This document shows, one piece after another, positions 51,120 through 63,245 of a DNA stretch of 64,000 nt; the stretch's first letter is position 1, and every line of letters starts with the position of its first letter. Below the pieces are notes generated by a model that was given only the letters and a program-made list of their open reading frames with translations, was not told the origin of the DNA and did no database searches. Source of the stretch: Wuchereria bancrofti (lineage: Eukaryota > Nematoda > Chromadorea > Rhabditida > Onchocercidae); the NCBI GenBank assembly GCA_005281725.1, contig SSBO01000009.1, forward strand, positions 4,538,163 to 4,602,162, written 5' to 3'. Both the position numbers and the translations under genes were made by a program.

Positions 51120-52600
51120 TGTGACCCGGATAATATTGTTCCATTACGGCAGAAAGTGTATACATTTTGAAAAATGCAAGAGAGCTACCTTTCTCTTCAA
51201 GAAAGAAATAACCAAACTTCTGCCTTAGAAATCATATCAGTCGAGAATTTCTGTCTTTTCATGAAAATAAAGGTGGTTATGATGTTATTGATTATTTTGC
51301 CACAAATCTCGTCAAACATTCCATTAATTTTTAGTTAGGTTTAATTAGATTGTAATGATTTAGATTTCATTTTATTTTGCTCAAGGGATTGCGTTTTGCA
51401 ATTGTTTTAGGGTTGTCATTTTAACATACAAATGGTAGTTGCTTAATCAGTTTAAAAAAGTCCATGCGAAGTTAACTGAACTTAAAGATTGTTCTTAAAT
51501 TCACTAAGCTCCGAAATTCATAAGCAGCACAGAGAAAGCAGCTTTAAAACTGTAAATTGGAATCATTCACTTTGAAGAATTATCATAATTAATAATTTAT
51601 ACCAAAATTTCGCTCCTGAAATTGTGATACTTCTTCTATGATATTTAAAACGAGAATTCTTGTCATTCTTCTTTTCTGTTTCAAAAAATCTTTAGTCCAT
51701 TATATTTTCTGTATATTTTGACAACAATTACTGTATTAACTTTGTGGACATTTTACTCAAGAGAAAGGATATTTATTTGTTTTTCAATTAACTTTAAATG
51801 TATTGTTGCATATTTACTTTAAAATAATAGAGGAAATGTCAACTGCTGATACAGTGACATTAGGTTTTTGTGACAGTAACAACGGTTAACATCTGAATTA
51901 TGAATCGTGAAATTTGATTCTAAATTTATTATGTGTAAGCGAATGGCTAAGCCAAGCTAAAACTTCACATCATTGAACTATGCCAAAGTTTGCTGGTTGT
52001 TGATCTGCTAGGTTTTCAAAGATAACGAATTTTTGTTTAAAAAAATGGAATTTTAGCATGCATATAATAACAGGATTTTGTCATATGTCTGGAATTTCAT
52101 AAGTTTTTTATCTTCATCGTGTATTTTGATGGATGCAGGAAAGAATCTCACTATTATTCCATTGTGTACTACTTTTTTCTTTGAAAATGTCTCTTCATTG
52201 TACCCATGTTGTTCATATTTTAGCTTTAGAAGAGAGAAAGAAATTGTTTGGTAAATAAGGAATAAAATTACTTCTTGAATGAGTGTTGTGTTCAGTTCTA
52301 GAATGTATCTATATGTTTAGACATTGCGAGTTACTATAACAGCAAAGTGTGACTTTTAGAACTGGAAATGTTTCTATTTGGAAATATAGGACAGAGACAA
52401 ATTGATTTGTCCAAAATATGAAATGTTTGGGTGAAGGTTATAGGATATCGTAATTTTATTGTTCACATTGAATTCAGCATAAGGGAAGACCATGATAGTG
52501 ATTTTGGAAATGTTAGAAGATTAATAATGATAGGTAAGAAAGTTATCTTTTGGGACCGTACGGATTAAGTTGTGATTGTACCGAAAGAAGGTAAAAGTAT
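51120..52600. other. rin 3' flank and intergenic region
   Basis: An AATAAA at 51266-51271, about 150 bases after the rin stop codon, is a reasonable poly(A) signal. The rest is AT-rich with no ORF I can support. Confidence 0.5.
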
Positions 52601-52608
52601 CCAAGGGA

Positions 52609-52864
52609 ATCCTAGTTCTCAAGCAATTGTCTACGGTAAATAGTACCTGCAGTGAAGACATTGGCATGCTCATGTCTAATACAGTCAGTCAAATTTGACA
52701 CCTGGACGTTAGTTGTCACATGTCCCCTCATGTACAAAATCTGTCTCGTCAACAACAAAGAGGGACCGTCCACGGTCCGCATATCATTCGGTGGTGTCTT
52801 CTGTAAAATACTCGAGGCGAAACGAAAATATCTCGTCTCATACACAAATTTTGAACTCATGTAA
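52609..52864 (-). other. Orphan segment open on both strands
   Basis: The minus strand is open for 82 codons (52860-52612; SILQKTPPNDMRTVDGPSLL, QVSNLTDCIRHEHANVFTAG). The plus strand is open for 70 codons over the same bases. The segment is clearly richer in G+C than its surroundings and ends abruptly about 90 bases before the next gene. It may be a fragment of a gene or mobile element. Not identified. Confidence 0.3.
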
Positions 52865-52956
52865 ATGAAATGTCGGTATAGCGAATAGGATGAGTTGATC
52901 CATTTGGGAATGGCCTAGAATATGTTATGCTTCATTTTTTATTTTAAAGGGATTTG

Positions 52957-55581
52957 ATGATTGCTTCGCGACAAGTAATTCGATCAGTGCTAAGAAAAAG
53001 TTCTAATCGATTGTGTTCGGCTAACGTCGTTGCACTAACATCCGGTTCTACCAAAGAGGTAATATTGTAGCACTTTATGCTACTCCAAAATACTAAAATG
53101 CTTAGTACCGTCCAGCGGAATATCGATTTCATTAAAATCCCAGATTATGCTTAAGCCAAATTCAAAATTATACACTGAGTTGCAGTGCTTTCCGGAGATC
53201 ACGATCGAGTTATTCCTTATAATTTCTCGACCCATTTTTCCAGTGCCTATGAATGATTGTTTATATGTGTTTCTTCCAGGCATTAAAAGAATTACGAAGA
53301 AAAACTGGATACAGCTATGTAAATTGCCGCAAAGCACTGAATGAATTTGGACTAGATAATCTGGACGAGGCTATCAAATGGTTAAAAAAAAGGGCTATAG
53401 AAGAGGGCTGGGAGAAAGCTGCAAAGTAATTGTTAGTGATCTTGTGTATGTGCGTGTGTGTGTGTGTGTTTGTTTCGAATAGTTTCTGTAGTTTGAGACT
53501 TCAGAAATTTGTGTTCTTTTCCAGACTTGGTGATAGACCAACAAGACAAGGTATTGTGTCAGTGATAACAAAGGGCAATAAAGCAGCTGTCGTTGAATTG
53601 AACTGTGAGACGGATTTCGTCTCTAGAAATGAGGATTTTAAACGATTGGTAGAATCTAATATTTTATACAGATGGAAAAGTACAATTAGTTTTTGTAGTG
53701 AATCGCTTTACTAAAAATTCTTATGGAAACTTAAAGATCGGTATTGCAAGCCAATTTTTTTTTCCATAGCGAAGTTTCTCATTTTGAAATCACCATCTTT
53801 ACTGTTACTGTAGTTGCTTTTATGTTTACGGAACTACTGATATGTTTATGGATTTCAGTTATTTTCAAGAAACAATTTTTAGGTTGAAGATGTGACTAAA
53901 GCGGTTTTGCGTGCTACTCACCGGGATGGAACGATTACTCATGGCTTTGAGTTATTGAATTCAAGTTAATAACAGTTCTTAGTCACAAATATCTAGTATT
54001 ACCTCTTTTTTTGTTTAAAGAGTTATATGCGATTGATGATTTGTTCTTTTGATTGATGACTCGTGAGAATATTATTTACTTGAAGTTGCTGCGTTAGCTA
54101 TTACTTTAAAATTTGTCAGAATTTTTAGATTTTGCTGTATTTCTGTTCTATTTATTTGAAACTTTACGCTACATTTTGCTAGATTTGGAAATTTAAGCTA
54201 AACTTTCATAGGATTTTCTGTTCATGCTTTTTCAGTACTTACTAAATGCTTTCGTTCTTTATAGAGTCATAATTTTATTGCTAATTTTCTTATAAAACTT
54301 ATTGCAGATATTAATTCTCTCAAGACGTCAGAAAATGGTATGCTAGTGAAAGATTTGATTACGAAAGCAATCGGTAGACTTGGTGAGAATATAACTCTTT
54401 CAAGAGCGCAGCTAATATTGGCACCACCTGATGTTCAACTTTTTGGCTATGCACATCCCAAAGGTTTGCTCTTTGCTCTGACTTTATTAAAACATCACAA
54501 ATATATTGATTAGTAAACAGTTTTTTATTAAGAAGGTACCGACAGAGTATGCATGGGAAGATATGTATCGGTTGTTGGTCTGAAAAGATCGAACAAAACT
54601 AATTTCCCAACAGAAAAGCTAGGATTTCAATTATGTCAACACGTTGTAGGGATGAGGTAAATCATTTTACTATCATCACGATTGAAATTACACTGTCGTC
54701 ACGTCCATAAAATTGTTGTATGAATACGAACACTAATGCTACACTTATTTTGGGTTTGGACGTCGGAATTTGAACTTTAGCTCAGTTTAGATATAGCAGG
54801 TTTTTGCTATCATTTTATTATCATGCTTTTCAGGACAAAGTTGCCCGATGACTAGTATTATTTTTGTAGGAAATTTTATGATTGCAAATGTATTCCAGAT
54901 CTTTAACACTGGGTACACCATTGCCTGTAAAGAAAATATCTATAAAGAATGAGGTACCTCAGGATGACGAAATCAACGCATTTTATAATGGAGAGGTTGG
55001 TTGCAGATGAGGATGTGACTTTGTAACTTAAGAAAAAAGGACTGAGGAATGATGTGAAATTAACTGAATGAGTTCCAAAATTTCTGCTCGTATGCTTTGG
55101 GTATCAAAAACCGCTAATTTGATAAAAAAACATGTTTATAATTCCATTTACTTGTTGTTACTAAATTTAGGCGGCTACACTGTTGACACAGCATGATATT
55201 ACTTATTTATATTTTTAAAATAAAAAACATTGAAAGCGTAAATCTAAATACGAAGCAGTACCGATGACTGAAATTTATAGTAATATGCAAAAAAGTGAAC
55301 AAAATAGCAAAAATCATATACAAGGAGAGCTATTCTAATAATTTAATGAAATGGTTTTTTGTCGATGTTTTATAGTTGCAAATGATATTTTAAAACTAGT
55401 TTTTTTTTCATCCCAGGTTACGCATATCGATGAAAATGAAACTCAGCTATTAAGACAGTCATTCATGTTGAATCCTTCACAAACAGTTCATGAATACGTT
55501 ACTGGCCATGGAGCGAGTATTGTTGATTTTTATCGCACTGAATTGAGTAATAATGTGAACGAAGAGTCTGTTCAAAGCTAA
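52957..55581 (+). CDS. tsfm-1: Mitochondrial elongation factor Ts
   Basis: Eight exons agree in phase: 52957-53058, 53280-53425, 53525-53648, 53883-53964, 54308-54463, 54536-54656, 54899-54995 and 55417-55581 (TAA). They give 330 aa. The N-terminus ([20 protein letters not shown]) is basic, Ser-rich and lacks acidic residues, as expected for a mitochondrial presequence. Next comes the N-terminal UBA-like domain ([20 protein letters not shown], with [11 protein letters not shown]). The core signature [19 protein letters not shown] follows, then the dimerisation region ending in a C-terminal helical tail. EF-Ts exchanges GDP for GTP on mitochondrial EF-Tu during translation; the length fits the family. 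The ATG lies just after TTTTAAAG, possibly a weak trans-splice site. The gene sits about 1.8 kb downstream of rin on the same strand. Confidence 0.93.
53448..53468. repeat. (GT)n microsatellite in tsfm intron 2
   Basis: A short TGTGTGCGTGTGTGTGTGTG-type run lies just inside the intron after exon 2. It is intronic and of no coding consequence. Confidence 0.85.
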
Positions 55582-55731
55582 TCTTTCTATTTTTTGATTT
55601 TTACAGTCTGCAAAATTATTTATCTTATATCCACAAAATTCTTTCGTCTCAAGCAATTTCAGGTTCATAATTTATTTTAAGATGTAATACTGTTTTAAGT
55701 TTTATTAATTAACCGAACGCTTCAGTTATAG

Positions 55732-55758
55732 AATAAATGACGTATCTTTTGGAATAAA
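55732..55758 (+). promoter_or_regulatory. Probable poly(A) signals of tsfm
   Basis: Two AATAAA hexamers at 55732-55737 and 55753-55758, about 150-180 bases after the stop codon, are at a plausible spacing for 3' end formation. Confidence 0.55.
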
Positions 55759-56023
55759 AACGTTTGTTGCATATGTCGTATACTAGTGTTTTGCATGCTG
55801 CATTAATTACATATTCTTTACATATAATACTGACAATTTATAAATTTCAACTTTGAATACCTGCTTATTGCAATGCAACAATAAAAAGTTTTTGAAAATA
55901 GACATTCTTTTTGCAGCTGCACAGCAATATCTTTTTATTGCAGCTTATCCAAGCTTTGTAGCGACTTGTTTGTCTCATCAAGAAAGTATGTGGAAACTTT
56001 GTTTTATTTGAGAACTTCCAGAT

Positions 56024-56065
56024 TAAGTGGAGTTTGTTTGTACATAAGTGGAGTTTGTTTGTACA
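56024..56065. repeat. Perfect 21-bp tandem duplication
   Basis: TAAGTGGAGTTTGTTTGTACA is present twice, head to tail, without differences. It is a recent slippage-type duplication in non-coding DNA. Confidence 0.9.
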
Positions 56066-56069
56066 TTGT

Positions 56070-57500
56070 GCTTATTATATATGAAGGAATAGAATTTGTG
56101 GCATAGAGAAGTGCAGAGTTAGTAAAAGAGTCGGTTGTGGACACTAAAATCAGGCTATTTTCCGACTAAGGTGGTTCTTAAATTTAATTTTCTCGGGGCA
56201 CTCGAGATGGAAAACAAAATTGATTTTAAAGAAATCTTCAATGTTAAACATGCTAATCTCATTTTGGAGGCTTCGGTGCTTCATTATTTCAGCTTTCTTC
56301 AGTTAAGGGTTAAACGATATAATTTTTTGAGATACTTGATAAAGGCTACAGAAAAATTGATGGTTAAGAAATCATGGTTAAAGTTTTGTTTAAGGGCTTG
56401 CTTTAGTGCTTCTACAATCATTTTTTAATCTTTTCAAAACTTTCAAATGATATATTTCCAGTAGAATTGTTATTAAAATGTTTCGTTTTGAAGGAAAGGA
56501 TGCATTCTTTTGTATATACTGAAGAATGAAAGTAACTAAAATATGCAGCTGTTACTACTATCTGATTCTTCCTTTGTAGACGTTTTTCATCGTTTTCAAT
56601 CTGTGACACCAAGTTTATTTGTCATTAAGTCTTTGCTTAATTAGGGTTAGGGTTGCAACTGTTATTAACATTAGCAAAAATTGTTATTCAGTTGACTGCA
56701 ATGTATTGCTCAAACATTTCTCCTATTTCTATTATGTTTAATTTATTTGTTTCGTTAATGGATTCACTGAATTGCATGACACTATAGCTCTTCGAACTTA
56801 ATTACTCATTTTATTTAATGATATCTGTTGTCTTCCTTTGTTAATATCTTCCTTTTTCTCTTGCAATTAATGGAAAAAGTAAATCCTAAAAGTTGCATTC
56901 AAAGTAATGCAACTTGAGAAGATGAAAATTAAAAATTGTTAAGTTACTGAAGTAATTGATGAACAACTCATCTCAAAAGTAGCAACGACTAGACCATTTT
57001 CTCTATAAGCACAGAGTGGTTGGGTTAAATGAAGTTTTTTAATTACCGGTTTTCTGAGTAAGAATACTACTACTAATAGTTTTTTCCGCAGGTATGAAAA
57101 AAGCGTGAAATTATGATTGAAAAAGTGTCAGATCGTGATTATTCTAGTTTGGAGTTATTATTGATTTCATTTCTAAGTGTTCTTCGCAATAACAACTTAT
57201 TGTTATTGTTAACAATCCTTCCTGCCAAATATCTTTACTTGTATTGTTACTAGCGCCTTATAAACGAAGTTAGAAATTATAAATAACTTGTTTTTTTTTT
57301 CCAAAAACCGATGAAGAAATGCTAACATAAATTAAGTTCAAGAAATTTCAAATTCACAATGACAAACTTTGTAATTACTTAATAGGGTTGTAATATTTAA
57401 TGTACCAAAAGTTTTCAGTGCACTGCTTTGTCTCAGAGCAATATCTATGCGACTTGTTCTAAAAATTTCTACTTTTCCTGCATAAAGTTATGTTCGTATC
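56070..57500. other. Intergenic stretch
   Basis: It contains a 97-codon ORF at 56135-56428 (LEMENKIDFKEIFNVKHANL) with no linked exon or recognised family. The rest is AT-rich and featureless. Confidence 0.4.
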
Positions 57501-57531
57501 GAAATATTAATACTGCAGAACTGTTATTCAA

Positions 57532-57783
57532 ATGAAGTGGTCCATGACTGGCAATATAATTGTTCATCAGATGACACATCCAGGTATCAGTGTTCCAAAA
57601 ATACCTGAGGCTGAGGCTGAGACTAGATCCAAACTTATTCAGCATTCCATTTACTGTCGAGACAGTCTGAATCAGATGAAATATTCAGATAAAAAGAATA
57701 GTAATTATTACCACAGTGCTAATCCATTTGAACCAGTTTCTTTCGTACTTTACACAACAGTGCTCATACCATATAATGCATAA
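57532..57783 (+). other. 83-codon ORF of uncertain status
   Basis: The ORF begins MKWSMTGNIIVHQMTHPG and continues ISVPKIPEAEAETRSKLIQH and YYHSANPFEPV before ending PYNA. The polar, protein-like composition is suggestive. A donor-like GGTATC follows HPG and a CATCAG acceptor-like site precedes MTHPG. No partner exon was found. Not recognised. Confidence 0.25.
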
Positions 57784-58277
57784 TGTTGCATACTGCTTAT
57801 CATTCTTTATTAGCTATCACTTCAAACTTATCATTATGAATCTTAACTTAAGCTATTAACTGAATTATTGTTAATTTAATTCAAAAGAATATAAATTTTA
57901 TCTTATTAGTGTCATCATACAGTCTCTCTTCCTCGTTTTAATAAGTAGTGTATCTCTTACGGTACTTTTTTTTCCTATTTGTGAAATATCTCTGATATTA
58001 GAGTCCCCATTGTTTAATTTTCGGTTAACTGTGAAATGTGTTTACATTCCTCCTTAGTTTTCTTCTTTTTTTAACTTCTTTTTTTGATTCTATAAGAAAT
58101 CAGAACTTTATTATGTACTGGTTATTGTCACTTCCAATGAATTCGAATGTCATTTTTATTTTTGACCTCTCTGACTTTTTGCAGTGTCAACATCGGGAAT
58201 CTAAGTTTAAATTTTAAAATTAGATGTTAATGATAGAAACGACCGTTCCAGCGTTTCGTCCAATATGATAGAAATAT

Positions 58278-59008
58278 TTGCTAATGCATAATAATTTCAA
58301 GCGAATTTCAATTCGGCATGTACAATGTGTTAATTCAAAGATGCGGAATAACACTATTGACCTTGCCCTTGCTGTCTTCACTGTTGGTCGGTGTCCAAAA
58401 AGAATGTCATATCATATGTTAACGGCTGTTATAAAAATAATCACTTTCCAAAATAATTACTTCCCAGTGTCGTCTGCTGTGCTACGCCTCACAAGCATTG
58501 CTCGTTTGCTCCTGAATTTTAGCGTCTATAAATTTCAACAGGAATGAATAAAATACAAATTCCGCATAAATCGGTTCATTCTAAGTTCTTTTTTTAGCGT
58601 AGAATATCGAGAAATAATCTCTGATTATACCTTCTTGCTTATCAATAACTCTCGTCCTTGTTACTTAGGAATATTAAATATATAATTTTGTTCTACTTCA
58701 CTTAATTCTCTTAATTTTGTTATGTTTTTTTTTTCAGTTGCTGGTTTTCATTTCCAATAGATTTCTTTCTTATGATTTCTCAAATCTTATTGGCAATATA
58801 TGAATACAAAATTCAATTTTTGTTCCTTTTCAAATTTTCAGATCTTTTACATGCAAGACGAATTAGACTAGTTAAATTTCGATTTGGTATCAGTTCGATT
58901 TATTATTGTAATATCTTCTCTACTGCGAATAACAATAATGAGAAAAGCATGGAAGAATGGCCTTCTGTTGACATACCATTGGCATCCTTAGCTGTTGTAA
59001 TCATATAA
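58278..59008 (+). other. Two weak plus-strand ORFs
   Basis: The 58278-58547 frame (RISIRHVQCVNSKMRNNTID) is 89 codons. After an AAATTTTCAG acceptor near 58841 a frame reads LLHARRIRLVKFRFGISSIY, then EKSMEEWPSVDIPLASLAVV, to a TAA at 59008, and could be a terminal exon. No phase-consistent link between them was found. Confidence 0.2.
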
Positions 59009-59267
59009 ATATAACCACTCAACGATTTATCACAACTATCTATCATTTCAGTAGCAATTACACCTTTCTTCTTCTCTCCCTTTTTATTATTTACAGTTAC
59101 TTCAATGCTCTTGATCTGGAATTGGATTTTTTTTTTTTGTATTAATTTTTAATTTTACTTAGTTTTTATTCAATTTTTATGACTACAATGGAAGAAAATA
59201 AAATTAAACCAAATAAAGTTTCTTTTTCAATATCTTAAGCAAATAATCTTGGAAAAGTTGGCTATTG

Positions 59268-59605
59268 TTAGCAATTTTTATATTTTTCATAAAATATCCA
59301 CAAGGGAAGAATTTTTCCTTGCACTTTTCTTTTTCGATCGTTTGTAAGCAGAAATGAAGATTCACTCAACCAACTCAGTGCTTTGTCTAATGCATCGGTC
59401 ATCTGTGAACAGTTTTTGTTATACATTGATGGTTTCTTTGTGATGATCGACTGCATATCGTTTATGATGTCTAAGTTAAGAACACTATTCAAATGCTTTT
59501 AAACATTATTTTCCAATTCAGTGCTTAAGTCTATTCCCGCAATAAAAACAAATTCTTCGGGAATGAGCAAATTTCCTAACCCAATTTCTTGAACATTAAA
59601 CAGTA
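59268..59605 (-). pseudogene. Minus-strand coding-like segment with one in-frame stop
   Basis: From about 59603 a minus frame reads EIGLGNLLIPEEFVFIAGID then LSTELENNV, a TAA, and in the same frame continues KHLNSVLNLDIINDMQSIIT, KPSMYNKNCSQMTDALDKAL and SWLSESSFLLTNDRKRKV to a stop at 59268. Both halves look like genuine protein. A 20-base excision would be needed to remove the stop, too short for an intron. A decayed exon, or a terminal exon with downstream relic, fits best. No family was recognised. Confidence 0.35.
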
Positions 59606-59639
59606 TTCAATGTCAGTTATCTATAATACCTTTTTCATG

Positions 59640-60320
59640 AGTATACCAATAAAATCGTTCTCAGTATGGGAAAATGAACATTTGAAGTTTGCGCTATGGA
59701 TGAGGTAGGGGGAGGGGACGGGAAGGAATTTTATCATTACTTCCTTCTATTCTTTCAGTCGATTAAATTCATATGAACGAATTCAATTCATAATGTCATT
59801 TCTCTTGTGACCCCACTCATCGTTTCTTACTTTTAATTCTTTATCATAATGAGTTCCTACCAACAAGATTTCTTAAATCAGTACCATTCTCGATTCATGA
59901 TTCTTGATTCTCAACCTGCTTTTCTCATCTTGAAACATGCACATTTGCCGTTTGGTAGATTGGTTTGCTCTTCTTTTATGAACTAATAATTGATTGGTCT
60001 GTTTTCTAATTTCTTTATCGTCTATTTATTTCGTTAACATTCTCTACTTCTTAATTAATACAGGGTTTTTTCTTCCGTTTCGTTGCATACGCCGGATGAT
60101 TCATATGAAAGTGCTTTATTACTTAAAATTTTTTTCAGTGTGGACCAAAATTACTTCTCTAGCCACAAATAGTATTTACTTAAGACTATTATTGTTACTA
60201 TTATTATTAATTATTATAAAAATTATTATTAATTATTATTATTAATGATTATTGATGATTATTATCATTTATCGTTATTCACTGTATTTTTCGCATTTAA
60301 TTACTGCTTTTATTAATATA
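59640..60320. other. Non-coding stretch with TTA/ATT-rich low-complexity DNA
   Basis: AT-rich. Positions 60184-60270 are a run of ATT/TTA repeats. No gene was seen. Confidence 0.55.
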
Positions 60321-60322
60321 GA

Positions 60323-60993
60323 ATGGCTGGAACTGTCACAGAAATTGTAAATAAACCATCTAAACAATTAATTAATTGCACGAAGTCTTCAAGAAGTCAG
60401 TAAATGAGTGAATAGTCATTTGCAGAACATCGAAACAATCAAAATAGTGAAAGTCATTCAGAGTTACTGTCGGAAGGGGAAAAAGACTTATTACGTGCAT
60501 ATTTGGTATGTATGTATATCAACTTTTAAATTAACTATCAGTTATTTCGTTGCGTTCTTCGTTTCCTTAATAATCTAGTACCATTATAACTTAACATCTC
60601 TAGTTTTATTTACCACAAAAGCTGTTTGAATAAACTGAAGTAGTTCTGCTTTTTTATTAGAAAACATTCGAAAGAACTATTTTAAATTAACAAGTAAATA
60701 TCCTACTTTTGATATTCTTCTAGTGGAAACTAAAAATAAATTTTTTACATTTTTTTTAGAAATTGTGAATTTTTTTTTGCTTTTAGGGAAATAGGAAGTG
60801 TCAAGTGAATGAACGATCGACAAAAAAGTTAAATTGTCCAGAATTTCTTCTTTATAATTAATTGCTTCAAATTGACACATTTTCTTATCATAATAAATCA
60901 TGTGCAGAGATTCTAATATTTGCGATCAGAATGAGAGTCATAATGAAAGACAAAATGAAATTATGACACTCGAAATTTTGGAGCAACTCCGAG
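60323..60993 (+). other. Exon-like blocks of an unrecognised gene
   Basis: Blocks: 60323-60403 (ATG after AATATAG; MAGTVTEIVNKPSKQLINCT), 60426-60505 (HRNNQNSESHSELLSEGEKD then LLRAYL), 60787-60861 (GNRKCQVNERSTKKLNCPEF to TAA), and about 60911-60993 in another frame (DSNICDQNESHNERQNEIMT then LEILEQLRASN, TAA). Blocks two and three join in phase 0. Joining one and two would need a 30-base intron, which is shorter than expected. Alternative 3' ends are possible. The sequences are polar and Asn/Glu/Ser-rich; no domain was recognised. Confidence 0.33.
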
Positions 60994-61581
60994 CATCTAA
61001 TTAACATATTAATATAATTAAATAATACAATGCAAATATAATCTTCTATATGGAATTTTAATGAAATAATTTATTAAGGCAAAAAAACCCAAAATTAACT
61101 GTTCGTTTCCAACTGAGTGCATAAACATCGTATGAACAACAAAGAATAATCAATTTCATTCATTAGCGTAAGTTGCCTTACTTACAGGATTAATCTGACA
61201 GACAAGTTTTGCTTCCGATATGTCTTCGATGAAGCGAAGGTAAGTTGTAGTTGAGTTGGGTGACAAACGTAAACAGACAATTACCACAGTAATTCTTATT
61301 TCACACTTCACTTTTTATTGAAATATTCGACCAAGTTTGCTTACGTCATCAGCAATATATAATTTCACTGTAAAAGAAATGATCTGTCAGCGGCTTCCGA
61401 TTCCAAAAATTTCTTCCTTCTCTTTCTTATGTTTATTAAATTAATTATTTAGCGGTTGATTAAATGAATGGAATAAATAATTGCCATGGATTTTTGCGAT
61501 TTTTTTTATTCTTTTTTATCATTCGCGTTCATTTTTTATGAATCTCACTTTTAATCGAAAAATTTATTTAATTTTCTGCAG

Positions 61582-62946
61582 TATGCGCAAACGCAATCTG
61601 TAAAAAGAAGTGTCAAAAGCGAGTTTTTGTTGCAGATTCTTTAAAAAATTCTGAAGTGAATATGGTGCATGTCACGTTATTTCAAATATTTAAAGAAGCC
61701 GACATAAAGTATGTTCTGTTAAATTTTTTGTCCTTTTGACTTTTGATTATTTTTCCATTACGATTCTATTGAATAACTGTACCAGTGTGTGACAAGTAAT
61801 TGTATTACAATGGCCATGAAAAATGCTAGAAAGTTCATTATTTTTGTCACTATAAAAAGATTTAATAGTTTAATACTTGGAAGAACAGAAAAAAGGAATG
61901 AATTTGCTTAATTTTCTCCAATTATTAAATTGTCTCCATAATTAACGAAGAAATTTTCAACAAGATATGCTTTATTGTAGCAGTTTTGTACAGAGTTTGT
62001 TGATTTTCATTCATTTTGTCAAATTCTTTTGTCAGAGTCTGAAAAATTTCTTAAACAAACCCTTCTTTCAATTGTAATTGTAGTGAAAATATTTGAAAGA
62101 TAAAGAAATTTTGGATGGATTTGAACATATCTTATTTCGATGCACATTTTCACTTATCTCATTTAATAAACTGAGATTTCTCAGTATTTACTTTGCAAGC
62201 ATCCAACATTCGGGATAAGTACCTTCTCCATTCTTTATTATTCTCTATCACCTCTTTATTGTTATGATCACTTGAAATTCTTGCTTTAGTGCGAGTCTAA
62301 TGTTATAAATGTTATTTAATTCCCTCAAAAAGGTCATAATGCTAGTCACCTATAAAATCAGCTTTATCAACTCTTAATTTGTTTATCGATAATTCTTGCT
62401 GCTTGGTTTCTGATATACAATATGTAATAGTTCCGCTGATGTATTCTAGCTTGGAAACTGTCGACTGCTCAGTGAGTTTTCTAGAAGTGCTTTTCATCCT
62501 TCTTGATAAAATAAGGACCTATAATTATTGAATGACAATGCGAAAAAAAATCACATCTGGGAATTTATCAATTGAAAATATCTGGAAATATCAGCTGAAA
62601 ATATACCATTGCAAGATGTATTATTATTCGATCTGCCTTCAAGTTATATATATATATATACATATATGTATCAAATTATTTTCTTCTTCTAGTCGGTCTT
62701 TTTTTGATGCTACTTGAAAAGTCACTTTTAAGAACATTCTTTCAATTAGCCAAATTAATCGTCGATGATGAAAATGGCTTCTTTATTTTAAGCAGATTAG
62801 AGAGCTATTGGATATTGCATTTTCTTTTTTGCCTTTCTTAAAGTTTATGGAAAAACCAACTTCTTATTTCAAGGGAATACTCTCATCGATTGTCTTTGAG
62901 AGGACGAGAATTTAAGATGGATGAGGAAAAGGAGGATCAATGCGAG
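61582..62946 (+). CDS. Partial gene, two phase-matched exons, family not recognised
   Basis: Exon 61582-61708 follows TTTTCTGCAG and reads CANAICKKKCQKRVFVADSL then EVNMVHVTLFQIFKEADI. It ends in phase 2 at GTATGT. Exon 62874-62946 follows TTATTTCAAG and reads EYSHRLSLRGREFKMDEEKE then DQCE. It begins in the matching phase and ends at GAG|GTTATA in phase 0. Further 3' exons would lie to the right and may be beyond the window. A 5' link to the blocks at 60.3-60.8 kb is possible (a phase-1 donor inside the 60787 block would fit) but unproven. The Cys/Lys cluster (C.x7.C-like spacing CANAIC..KKC) is notable but matches no motif I know. Confidence 0.4.
62640..62670. repeat. (AT)n microsatellite
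   Basis: A short TATATATATATATACATATATG-type run in intronic or intergenic DNA. Confidence 0.8.
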
Positions 62947-63245
62947 GTTATAGATGTTACAGTTGTATTTTTACATTTCAGTTACAACTTGATTAGCATC
63001 ATAACAACTCGGAAAAAATGAACACTAAAATATTTATATTCATTTCTGTCTTTTTTAGTAAAGCGCAAATTATGTTTTCTTTAAATCTTCGTTGCAATGA
63101 TATAATGAATCATTTGACCGTATTTTCGATTGTCCTTCAGTTAAGGCAAGCTAATTCTGAAGATTTATAGTTTGAATGATGCATGTTCCTCACAGATGCA
63201 CAAACCGCAAAATCATCTTAGTGACAGGAAAACAGTTCAGACGAT

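Noticed and set aside
56641..56658. TTAGGGTTAGGG resembling telomere repeat
   Set aside because: Only two units, and the nematode telomere repeat is TTAGGC. Not an interstitial telomere.
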